The translations under genes were made by a program, and so were the position numbers. 9,358 nt of DNA from Pseudomonadota bacterium (GTDB lineage: Bacteria; Pseudomonadota; Alphaproteobacteria; Rhizobiales; Devosiaceae). Location of the stretch: NCBI GenBank assembly GCA_023387585.1, contig JAEWHZ010000121.1, positions 1 to 9,358 of the forward strand, given 5' to 3'. Below, in pieces: positions 1-7,383 of this stretch; position 1 is the stretch's first letter, and each line of letters begins with the position of its first letter. The notes under the pieces are model-generated. The model was not told the DNA's origin. It worked only from the letters and a program-made list of their open reading frames with translations, and searched no databases.

Positions 1-95
1 TCCGCAAGGTGCCGGCTCAGCACCTCGACGCGGCGGCTGAACACGGCCTTGTCGTGCACGGCGTTCAGCGCCCTGTGGAGAACGGCGCTTCTCAT
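1..95 (-). CDS. N-terminal fragment of a probable SAM-dependent methyltransferase (partial, runs off the window)
   Basis: Only the first 31 codons are visible. The reading frame opens at an ATG (95-93) that overlaps the TGA of the GtrA-family gene in an ATGA arrangement, so the two are almost certainly co-transcribed and translationally coupled. The peptide begins MRSAVLHRALNAVHDKAVFS and continues RRVEVLSRHLA. A helical, basic start with an 'R-R-V-x-V-L-x-x-H-L' stretch resembles the segment just before the SAM-binding motif I of class I methyltransferases, which often sit beside GtrA genes. The motif itself (D-x-G-x-G) would lie beyond the window edge, so the family call is an inference from a short segment and context. 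The open frame and the coupled start are directly visible. Confidence 0.5.
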   Translation of the reverse strand, partial: MRSAVLHRALNAVHDKAVFSRRVEVLSRHLA

Positions 96-523
96 CGCGT
101 CGCGAAAGCCCAGAGCCGCAGGACGAAGAAATTCGCCACAGCCGTCAGCCCGGCGATCGCCGTCGCGGCGAAAAGAGGCGACAGCGCCAGATGCGCATGC
201 GCCAGAAAGGAAAAGCCGGTCGCCAGCGCCACAGCGCCCGCCTGCACCGCCACATAGCGCGGAAAGGCTGCCGCATGCGGGGCCTCTTTGCCGAACACGA
301 AGCGGCGCTGCAGCAGATAGACCGGCACGATGAAGCCGGCATAGCACAGGCTCGACACCAGCCAGGCCGGCCAGACGGGCACCGCCGGGATCAGCACCGC
401 CGACAGCAGGACGAAGCCGCAGGCGGCGCCGGCGCCGATGACGAGGAACGCCGGCATTCCGCCCGCCGGGACGGCGGGTTGCGCGTCGGGCGCGGCCTCG
501 AAGATCGTTGCGGTCTCGGTCAT
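92..523 (-). CDS. GtrA-family polytopic membrane protein
   Basis: This 143-residue protein has four hydrophobic segments (about 24-45, 51-70, 89-108 and 114-135), the usual size and topology of the GtrA family. GtrA proteins are thought to flip lipid-linked sugars (such as undecaprenyl-phosphate-glucose) across the inner membrane for O-antigen or envelope glycan modification. Visible family marks are Q-R-R-F-V-F at 72-77 after segment 2, F-P-R-Y at 87-90 before segment 3, and N131-F with R136, W138 and F140 at the C-terminus. About 22 non-hydrophobic residues precede segment 1, and no clear ribosome site lies before the ATG at 523; Met23 is a possible alternative start. The gene is coupled by ATGA overlap to a probable methyltransferase. 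The substrate cannot be told from the sequence. Confidence 0.85.
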   Translation of the reverse strand: MTETATIFEAAPDAQPAVPAGGMPAFLVIGAGAACGFVLLSAVLIPAVPVWPAWLVSSLCYAGFIVPVYLLQRRFVFGKEAPHAAAFPRYVAVQAGAVALATGFSFLAHAHLALSPLFAATAIAGLTAVANFFVLRLWAFATR

Positions 524-765
524 GGCACGTTCATGGCCCGTAGCGGTTTCGGCTTGCTATACGCAAGATGGGTTGCCCCGGTCTTACCGATCGTGCCGGC
601 AAATGCAAATTCTGCGCGCCGTCGTGATGAATGCAGTTCCAGCGGGCGCAATCCGTGCTTAAGCTCGGCTTCACGGCAGCGTCATCCAGCCATGCTTAGG
701 CGAGATGCTGCCCGCGCGGCCGCGAGGGTCGGCGTGCGAAGACCAGACATTGGGAAGGAACAGGG
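524..765. other. Divergent intergenic region between the GtrA gene and the 5'-nucleotidase gene
   Basis: This 242-bp gap must hold the promoters of both divergent transcripts. It is slightly less GC-rich than its flanks, for instance around 598-612. No sigma-70-like -35/-10 pair is good enough to call on either strand. The one clear structure is a small inverted repeat at 553-567, listed separately. The rightward gene has a good ribosome site (AGGA at 756-759, six bases before its ATG). Confidence 0.5.
553..567. repeat. Small inverted repeat CTTGC-N5-GCAAG in the divergent promoter region
   Basis: The arms 553-557 (CTTGC) and 563-567 (GCAAG) are perfect five-base complements around the five-base centre TATAC. 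The site lies 30 bp upstream of the GtrA start and about 200 bp upstream of the nucleotidase start. Its size would fit a dimeric repressor half-site pair, but an inverted repeat this short can arise by chance. Confidence 0.3.
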
Positions 766-2361
766 ATGAAACGCTTGCTGCTCGGCGCCACGGCGCTGAC
801 CTTGATGGGCTCTCCGGCCTATGCCGACTTCACGCTCAACATCTTGCATCTGAACGATTTCCACTCGCGCTTCCAGCCGGTGACGAGCTCGGATTCCAAT
901 TGCGACGCCGAGACCGACGCCGCCGGCGAATGCTTTGGCGGCATCGCGCGGGTCAAGGTTGCGATCGACAATGCGCGCGACGCGCTGGGCGATGCCAATG
1001 TCGTCCTGCTCGACGCCGGCGACTGGTTCCAGGGCTCGCTGTTCTACACCCAGTACCGCTCCGAGATCGTGGCCGAGTTCTCCAATATGCTCGGCATCGA
1101 CGCCATGGCGGTGGGCAACCACGAATTCGACGACGGCCCCGAAGAGCTCGCCGCTCTGATCGCCGCCATCGAGTTCCCGATCGTGTCGGGCAACACCAAT
1201 GTCGTCGCCGAGCCGCTTCTGGCCGACATCCTCGAGCAGGCCGTGGTCATCGAGGTCGGCGGCGAGCGCATCGGCATCGTCTCGGTGCTGGCCGAGGACA
1301 CCGACGAGACCGCCTCGCCGGGCGACAACGTCGTGTTCGAGGATTCCATCGCCTATCTGCGCGCCGCCGTCGGGGCGCTGGAAGCTGCGGGCATCGACAA
1401 GATCATCGCCCTGACCCATGTCGGCTATTCGGTCGACCAGGAGATCGCGGCCAGCGTGCCGGGCATCGACGTGATCGTCGGCGGTCACTCGCACACGCTG
1501 TTGTCGAACACCGACGAGAACGCAGCCGGGCCCTACCCGACCATCGTCACCAATCCGCGCGGCATCGAGGTGCCGATCGTCACCGCCAACGCCTATGGCA
1601 AATATCTCGGCCATCTCGAGGTCACCTGGGACGACGAGGGCAACGTCACCGCCTTTTCCGGCGAGCCGACCCTGATCGATGCCAGCTTCGAGCCCGATGC
1701 CGGCATCGCCGCCCGCCTCGCCGAGCTCGAGGAGCCGCTGCAGGAGCTGATGGCCGAGGTGATCGGCACCGCCACCGCCCCGATCGACGGCTCGCGCGAG
1801 ACCTGCCGCATCATCGAGTGCCAGATGGGCAATCTCGTCTCCGACGCCATGCTCGACCGCGTCGCCGACCAGGGGATCAGCATCGCCATCCAGAACGGCG
1901 GCGGGCTGCGCGCCTCGATCGACGCCGGCGAGATCACCATGGGCGAGGCGCTGACCGTGCTGCCCTTCTCGAACACGCTGGCCACCGTGCAGTTGAGCGG
2001 GGCCGATGTCGTCGAGGCGCTGGAAAACGGCGTCAGCGACTACGAGAACGGCGCCGGCCGCTTCCCGCAGGTCGCCGGGCTCCAGTACACCTGGGATCGC
2101 AACCAGCCCGCCGGCTCGCGCATCGTCGAGACCCGCGTCCAGGTCGATGGCGAATGGACCCCGATCGATCCGGACGCCACCTATGGCGTCGTCACCAACG
2201 ACTACACCCGCCGCGGCGGCGACGGCTACTCGACCTTCGCCGAAGGCGACAACCCCTATGATTTCGGCCCGCCGCTCGAGCAGGTTCTGGCCGATTACAT
2301 CGCGGCGCAGGGCGGGGAATACACCCCCTATACCGACGGGCGCATCGTCGAGGTCGAATAG
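766..2361 (+). CDS. Exported 5'-nucleotidase / bifunctional UDP-sugar hydrolase (metallophosphatase superfamily)
   Basis: This 531-residue protein has a Sec signal peptide with probable cleavage after Ala20 (P-A-Y-A), so it should act in the periplasm, releasing phosphate and nucleosides from nucleotides or UDP-sugars. The N-terminal calcineurin-like domain carries the two-metal site motifs in order: D31-x-H33 (in LHLNDFHSR), G-D86 (GDWFQG), G-N118-H119-E120, T-H218 and G-G-H241-S-H243. The C-terminal 5'-nucleotidase domain shows N377-G-G-G-L-R382, the L-P-F-S-N-T-L stretch at 399-405, and G-G-D-G-Y at 484-488 with the following S-T-F (489-491), which supply substrate binding. Length and two-domain layout match the UshA/NT5E family. 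Two close cysteine pairs (C46/C56 and C347/C352) could form disulfides. The ATG at 766 is supported by AGGA six bases upstream. A terminator follows directly, so it is probably a single-gene unit. Exact substrate preference is unknown. Confidence 0.93.
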   Translation: MKRLLLGATALTLMGSPAYADFTLNILHLNDFHSRFQPVTSSDSNCDAETDAAGECFGGIARVKVAIDNARDALGDANVVLLDAGDWFQGSLFYTQYRSEIVAEFSNMLGIDAMAVGNHEFDDGPEELAALIAAIEFPIVSGNTNVVAEPLLADILEQAVVIEVGGERIGIVSVLAEDTDETASPGDNVVFEDSIAYLRAAVGALEAAGIDKIIALTHVGYSVDQEIAASVPGIDVIVGGHSHTLLSNTDENAAGPYPTIVTNPRGIEVPIVTANAYGKYLGHLEVTWDDEGNVTAFSGEPTLIDASFEPDAGIAARLAELEEPLQELMAEVIGTATAPIDGSRETCRIIECQMGNLVSDAMLDRVADQGISIAIQNGGGLRASIDAGEITMGEALTVLPFSNTLATVQLSGADVVEALENGVSDYENGAGRFPQVAGLQYTWDRNQPAGSRIVETRVQVDGEWTPIDPDATYGVVTNDYTRRGGDGYSTFAEGDNPYDFGPPLEQVLADYIAAQGGEYTPYTDGRIVEVE

Positions 2362-2384
2362 ACCCTTCGCCCCGCAGCAACACG

Positions 2385-2412
2385 AAGGGCGCCGGCGACG
2401 GCGCCCTTTTTT
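2385..2412 (+). terminator. Intrinsic terminator after the 5'-nucleotidase gene
   Basis: A perfect nine-base stem, AAGGGCGCC (2385-2393) with GGCGCCCTT (2400-2408), encloses a six-base loop and runs into a T tract (2407-2412) on the plus strand. It begins 24 bp after the stop codon at 2359-2361. This is a textbook Rho-independent terminator and separates the nucleotidase transcript from the lipoprotein gene downstream. Confidence 0.92.
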
Positions 2413-2502
2413 CGTGCGTCAAAACTTCGACACTTTCCCGTTTCAGGTCGATCACAGCCTCGTGAAGAGGTCCGCCCTTCCTGACGATAAAGAGACGATC
2501 CC

Positions 2503-2922
2503 ATGAAGCCTTTCGCCATCGCCACGGCGCTCGCCGCCACACTGACGCTCGCCGCCTGCGGCGACGCACCCGAGACGCCCGCCGAGACCCCGGCCGCACA
2601 GACCGAACCGGCGCCGGCCGTCGAAACCCCGGCCCCCGTGGAACCGCCTCCGGCTCCCGCCCCCGAGCCCGCCGCAACCAGCACGACGCCGGGCAACACG
2701 ATGGTTCCGGGCACGGATATGACCGTCGATCAGGCGATGCAGGCCGTGCAGCAGGAAGTCGAGGCGCTCGATCTCAGCGACGCCCAGAAGCAGGAGGCCG
2801 TCGACGAGGCGCGCAAATCCGCCGAGAACGCCGCCCGCGAGGCCGGCCTCACCGACGACCAGATCCGGCAGGCGGGCGATGCGGCCGAGCAGGCCACGCG
2901 GCAGATGTTCGGTCTCGATTGA
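2503..2922 (+). CDS. Small proline/alanine-rich lipoprotein of unknown function
   Basis: This 139-residue protein begins with a lipoprotein signal peptide: a short basic start, a hydrophobic stretch and the lipobox L-A-A-C at 16-19, so Cys19 should be lipidated. The residue after Cys19 is Gly, not Asp, which argues against inner-membrane retention by the Asp+2 rule. Residues about 20-68 form a low-complexity Pro/Ala/Glu tether that could reach through the periplasm. Residues about 73-139 are charged, helix-forming and hold two related segments 25 residues apart (91-103 and 116-128) sharing L-[ST]-D-x-Q-x-x-x-A-x-D-x-A. I do not recognise a named domain. The gene lies after a strong terminator, so it should have its own promoter in 2413-2502, although none is clear. 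A weak purine-rich ribosome site precedes the ATG. Confidence 0.8.
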   Translation: MKPFAIATALAATLTLAACGDAPETPAETPAAQTEPAPAVETPAPVEPPPAPAPEPAATSTTPGNTMVPGTDMTVDQAMQAVQQEVEALDLSDAQKQEAVDEARKSAENAAREAGLTDDQIRQAGDAAEQATRQMFGLD

Positions 2923-2941
2923 GGCTGAAGCGATGAAAGCG

Positions 2942-2969
2942 GAACCCGGGCCCGTCGCGGGCCGGGTTC
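2942..2969. terminator. Hairpin between convergent genes, possible two-way terminator
   Basis: The arms GAACCCG (2942-2948) and CGGGTTC (2963-2969) are complementary and continue as GCCCG (2950-2954) with CGGGC (2958-2962). There is a single bulged G at 2949 and a three-base loop. The structure is very stable and sits between the convergent lipoprotein and YeaQ-type genes. It lacks a proper T tract on either side, so intrinsic termination is only probable. Confidence 0.55.
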
Positions 2970-2982
2970 TGCCCGTCCCGGT

Positions 2983-3234
2983 TCACGCGCGGCGCGCCAA
3001 CTGGCCCCAGGCGAGCAGGATGATGACCGCGCCGACGATCGAGGCGATGAAGCCCGCCCCGTCATTGGGCCCGTACCAGCCAATCGCCTGCCCGAGAAGG
3101 GTGGCGACCACCGAGCCGATGATGCCCAGCACCGTGGTGAGGATGAAGCCCGAGGGCTTGTTGTCGCCCGGCGTGATCCATTTGGCGATCATGCCTGCGA
3201 CGAAACCGATGATGATGGCCCAGATGATACCCAT
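2983..3234 (-). CDS. GlsB/YeaQ/YmgE-family small membrane protein (transglycosylase-associated family)
   Basis: This 83-residue protein is almost entirely hydrophobic, with three membrane segments (about 2-20, 29-49 and 60-79), matching the usual length of the family. The family pattern is plain: G10-F-V-A-G-M-I-A-K at 10-18, the polar turn T-P-G-D at 21-24, then a glycine-rich second helix with G-I-I-G-S at 37-41. Members are often annotated as stress-induced inner-membrane proteins; their biochemical role is not established, and the 'transglycosylase-associated' name should not be read as enzyme activity. GGAG lies six bases before the ATG at 3234. A promoter must lie in the 65 bp between this gene and the end of thuB, but none is convincing. 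I saw no general-stress (EcfG-type) promoter pair there. Confidence 0.92.
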   Translation of the reverse strand: MGIIWAIIIGFVAGMIAKWITPGDNKPSGFILTTVLGIIGSVVATLLGQAIGWYGPNDGAGFIASIVGAVIILLAWGQLARRA

Positions 3235-3268
3235 ATGACGCTCCGTTTCGGCCTTGCGCCCACTGCAA

Positions 3269-3282
3269 GCCGCGAGCGCGGC
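3269..3282 (-). terminator. Weak hairpin after the last gene of the thu cluster
   Basis: GCCGC (3269-3273) pairs with GCGGC (3278-3282) around a four-base loop, starting 18 bp beyond the thuB stop. Reading leftward, the stem is followed only by TTGC, so the T tract is poor. It is the only candidate end-of-operon signal in the 65-bp gap before the YeaQ-type gene, and it may not terminate efficiently. Confidence 0.3.
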
Positions 3283-3299
3283 AAAGGTTGCACGCAGGC

Positions 3300-4349
3300 T
3301 CAGCCGTTGACGCGATGCTCGCGCCGGTCGCGGTCGGTCGCGGTGGCGAGATCGAGCACGCGCTGCAGATTGGCGGCGTGCCGGAAGCTGGGATCGAGAT
3401 TGCGCCCGCCCCGCACCGCCTCGACGAAGCGCTGGTAGTTGGTCGGCACCATCTCGACCTCGAGTTCGCTCCAGGTCGCGGTCTCGATATCCTCGCCCAG
3501 GCAGGTGAACAGCTTCGAGCCGTCATGCTTGTGCTGCACCTCGAGCGAGCCCTTGTCGCCATAGACGCGCAGCCGCAGCTCGTTGAAATGCCCTGTGGCC
3601 CAGCGCGAGGCATGGATCACCCCCAGCGCGCCATTGTCGAGCTGCACCGTCATTGCGAAGGAATCATTGGCGTCGAGATCGTATTCGCCAATGCTGTTGC
3701 CCTCGGCCTTCTCGAAGGTTTCCAGCCGGCAGAATACCCGGTCGATGTCGCTGCCGGCCCCATAGACGGCGAAATCGAGGATGTGCACACCGATATCGCC
3801 GAGCACGCCGTTCGAGCCGTGCTTCTTGGACAGGCGCCACAGCCACTGGCTCTCGGTGCGCCAGTCGCCCCAGGCCTTGGAGACCAGCCAGCTCTGCAGA
3901 TAGCTCGCCTCGAAATGCTTGATGCGCCCGAGCCCGCCGGTCTGCACGATCTCGCGCGCCTTCTGCAGCTGCGCGACGTTGCGATAGGTCAAATTGACCA
4001 TGTTGATCAGACCGGCCCGCTCGGCGGCCTCGGTCATCTCCAGCGCCTTGGCATAGTCCGTGGCCAGCGGCTTTTCGCAGAACACGTGCTTGCCGGCGGC
4101 GAGCGCGGCCATGGTGGTGGGATGGTGCACGCTGTCCGGCGTCACGTTGGCGACGGCGTCGAACTCGCCCCAGGCCAGCGCTGCGTCGAGCGAGCCGAAG
4201 CCATGGGGAATGCCGTGCGTCATGTTGAACGCCTCGACGCGCGCCGGGTCGACGTCGACGCCGGCCACCAGCTCTACGCCCTCGATCTCCGAGAAATGCC
4301 GGGCATGCTGGTTGGCCATGCCTCCGGTACCCAGAATGAGCATCCGCAT
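3300..4349 (-). CDS. thuB: Gfo/Idh/MocA-family NAD(P)-dependent oxidoreductase, ThuB-like
   Basis: This 349-residue cytosolic protein has an N-terminal Rossmann fold with the dinucleotide-binding loop G7-T-G-G-M-A at 7-12. The family's E92-K93-P94 motif carries the catalytic lysine. The C-terminal domain has G184-D185-I-G-V-H189, whose Asp and His normally bind the sugar. Such enzymes oxidise or reduce sugar hydroxyls, often forming 3-keto sugars. Position at the end of a ThuA-containing sugar ABC operon matches ThuB of Sinorhizobium meliloti, needed there for trehalose use. The frame is open 25 codons further upstream, but the ATG at 4349 is chosen because AAGGGA (4362-4357) lies seven bases before it and the Rossmann strand begins at once. 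The ATG at 4343 is a second option. It is separated from thuA by 239 bp rich in hairpins. Confidence 0.88.
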   Translation of the reverse strand: MRMLILGTGGMANQHARHFSEIEGVELVAGVDVDPARVEAFNMTHGIPHGFGSLDAALAWGEFDAVANVTPDSVHHPTTMAALAAGKHVFCEKPLATDYAKALEMTEAAERAGLINMVNLTYRNVAQLQKAREIVQTGGLGRIKHFEASYLQSWLVSKAWGDWRTESQWLWRLSKKHGSNGVLGDIGVHILDFAVYGAGSDIDRVFCRLETFEKAEGNSIGEYDLDANDSFAMTVQLDNGALGVIHASRWATGHFNELRLRVYGDKGSLEVQHKHDGSKLFTCLGEDIETATWSELEVEMVPTNYQRFVEAVRGGRNLDPSFRHAANLQRVLDLATATDRDRREHRVNG

Positions 4350-4361
4350 ATGCGTATCCCT

Positions 4362-4472
4362 TGCGGCGTCTGCCGCAGTGCTGCGCCCCGGCGTCATGCC
4401 GGTTGCCGTGCCCGGACGCCCCATGCGCCCTGCGCCAGATGCACGGACCCCGGCGCGACGCCGGGGTTTTTT
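4362..4472 (+). ncRNA. Candidate small RNA on the strand opposite to the thu operon
   Basis: Reading rightward, this stretch would fold as stem 1 (TGCGGC 4362-4367 with GCCGCA 4372-4377, four-base loop), stem 2 (CCGGC 4388-4392 with GCCGG 4398-4402) and a long stem (4406-4411 with 4441-4446). It ends in an intrinsic terminator at 4447-4472. Both flanking genes read leftward, so the terminator serves no annotated gene. A 5' extension would be antisense to the thuB start region. No good promoter could be identified upstream, and hairpins are common in GC-rich DNA, so this is a hypothesis. Confidence 0.3.
4447..4472 (+). terminator. Intrinsic terminator on the plus strand inside the thuA-thuB gap
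   Basis: ACCCCGGCG (4447-4455) pairs perfectly with CGCCGGGGT (4459-4467) around a three-base CGA loop, followed by a run of six T (4467-4472). The T run lies on the plus strand only. For the leftward operon the same hairpin is preceded by A residues and followed by CCGTGC, so it should not terminate thu transcripts. It would stop rightward antisense transcription entering from thuB. Confidence 0.8.
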
Positions 4473-4523
4473 AGTCGTTTTCGGGGGCGACAGGGCCGCA
4501 AGCGCCCCCTGAACCCACCGCGG

Positions 4524-4547
4524 GTCATTCCCGCGAAAGCGGGAACC
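4524..4547. repeat. REP-like extragenic palindrome with GAAA tetraloop
   Basis: TTCCCGC (4528-4534) and GCGGGAA (4539-4545) form a perfect seven-base stem around GAAA, preceded by GTCA and followed by CC. This core resembles short palindromes repeated between genes in many alphaproteobacterial genomes. The flank towards thuA (to about 4583) has an imperfect complement, CTCTGTTTC versus GCAAACGAAG, suggesting the element may extend almost to the thuA stop. Only one copy is in this window, so the repeated nature is inferred from resemblance. Confidence 0.6.
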
Positions 4548-4588
4548 TCTGTTTCATCGATGCGACGCCGCAAACGAAGGGAACGACT

Positions 4589-5371
4589 TCAGCGAAAGCC
4601 TTCCTGGCGGCCGTGATGCAGCTTGGGGCCGCGCTCCTCGATCTTTTCGAGCGCCTTGTCGACCGGCACGTTCGGCGCATCCGCGATCGTCCGATAGCGC
4701 TCGGCGTTGTGGGCCCAGTTCACGGCATTGCGCAGCACCTGGCCCACGGTCGCATCGTGATAGGTCGGATAGGTCTCGTGACCGGGGCGGAAATAGAAGA
4801 TGTTGCCGGCGCCGCGTCGATAGGTCAGGCCCGAGCGAAACACCTCGCCGCCCTGGAACCAGCTCACGAACACGGTCTCGAGCGGCTCGGGCACGGAAAA
4901 GGGCTCGCCATACATCTCCTCCATCTCGAGTTCGAAATGGGCCGGCAGCCCCTTGGCGATCGGATGGCCGGGATTGACCACCCACAGCCGCTCGCGCTCC
5001 CCGGCCTCGCGCCAGTTCAGCGCGCAGGGGCTGCCCATCAGGCGCTTGAAGATCTTCGAGAAATGCCCCGAATGCAGCACGATCAGGCCCATGCCCTGCC
5101 AGACGTGCCGGGCGATGCGCTCGACGATCTCGTCCTCGACATCGCCATGGGCGGCGTGGCCCCACCAGACCAGCACGTCGGTATCGCCCAGCGCTTCCTC
5201 GGTGCAGCCGTGCTCGGGCTCCTGCAGCGTCGTCGTCCGGGCGACGATATTGGGGTCCTCGGCGAGCAGGCTTGCGATCTGGCTGTGCATGCCCTGCGGA
5301 TAATTGTCGGCGACGACCTGGTTCTTCTGCTCGTGGACGTTCTCGCCCCAGACGAGTGTGCGGATGGGCAT
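4589..5371 (-). CDS. thuA: ThuA-family (trehalose utilisation) protein
   Basis: This 260-residue cytosolic protein matches the single-domain ThuA family, which has a class I glutamine-amidotransferase-like fold and is required with ThuB for trehalose catabolism in Sinorhizobium meliloti. Visible conserved features are the N-terminal strand R-T-L-V-W-G-E (4-10), D65-V-L-V-W-W-G-H72 with following H75-G-D, L99-H100-S-G-H103 near the nucleophile-elbow position of the fold, N133-P-G-H-P-I-A-K-G, and the C-terminal F194-R-P-G-H-E-T segment with H205. The position after LH is Ser rather than Cys, so amidotransferase chemistry is not expected. The family's precise reaction is not settled; a step acting on 3-keto sugars made by the partner dehydrogenase is plausible. 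GGAG lies six bases before the ATG. It is downstream of thuK by 144 bp and looks complete. Confidence 0.9.
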   Translation of the reverse strand: MPIRTLVWGENVHEQKNQVVADNYPQGMHSQIASLLAEDPNIVARTTTLQEPEHGCTEEALGDTDVLVWWGHAAHGDVEDEIVERIARHVWQGMGLIVLHSGHFSKIFKRLMGSPCALNWREAGERERLWVVNPGHPIAKGLPAHFELEMEEMYGEPFSVPEPLETVFVSWFQGGEVFRSGLTYRRGAGNIFYFRPGHETYPTYHDATVGQVLRNAVNWAHNAERYRTIADAPNVPVDKALEKIEERGPKLHHGRQEGFR

Positions 5372-5515
5372 TTTTGTCTCCAGTATGGTGTCGCGGGTCG
5401 GTTGGGTTATGACACCGAAATTGCACGATTTCGCGGCGGGCGGCGCTCTCTATCCCCTCGCCGGCCCGATCTCAAGCGCCAAACTGGCGCAGGCCGGGCG
5501 CAGCGGCTTTTGGGT
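5372..5515. other. thuK-thuA intergenic gap with two inverted repeats
   Basis: The gap holds GGTGTC (5387-5392) facing GACACC (5411-5416) with 18 bases between, just upstream of the thuA ribosome site. It also holds a perfect six-base stem GCGCCA (5476-5481) with TGGCGC (5485-5490) close to the thuK stop. Neither is followed by a T tract in the operon direction. They could be an internal operator or RNA-processing and attenuation structures. No promoter can be called with confidence. Confidence 0.4.
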
Positions 5516-6523
<1,008 letters not shown>

Positions 6524-6537
6524 TCTGCTTTGCCTTT

Positions 6538-7382
<845 letters not shown>

Positions 7383-7383
<1 letters not shown>

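Larger units (their letters stand above)
4350..4588. other. Palindrome-rich spacer between thuA and thuB
   Basis: This 239-bp gap is long for neighbouring genes of one operon and contains no credible coding frame. From left to right it holds perfect stem-loops at 4362-4377 and 4388-4402, a six-base stem CCGTGC/GCACGG (4406-4411 with 4441-4446), an intrinsic terminator reading rightward (4447-4472), and a REP-like palindrome (4528-4545). The dense secondary structure may uncouple expression of thuB from the upstream genes. Confidence 0.7.

Noticed and set aside
598..640. A sigma-70-like promoter for the GtrA gene on the minus strand
   Set aside because: A TTGCAT element is present, but the best -10 sixteen bases on matches only about half the consensus. 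This is too weak to report as a feature.
686..712. A possible Pho box upstream of the nucleotidase gene
   Set aside because: Only scattered matches to the CTGTCAT-type half-sites appear and the spacing is poor. Phosphate control is plausible for the function but not shown by the sequence.
705..2261. A 518-codon open frame on the plus strand overlapping the nucleotidase gene
   Set aside because: It reads the nucleotidase region in another frame and yields an Arg-rich product with no motif. The frame at 766-2361 carries a signal peptide and all the catalytic motifs.
4350..4424. A 25-residue N-terminal extension of the thuB product
   Set aside because: The extension has no ribosome site, runs through hairpin sequence and would precede a Rossmann fold that normally starts at the terminus. 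The ATG at 4349 has AAGGGA seven bases upstream.
3288..4616. A 442-codon open frame on the plus strand opposite thuB
   Set aside because: It is antisense to the motif-bearing oxidoreductase and runs through the terminator and palindromes of the spacer. It shows no family features.
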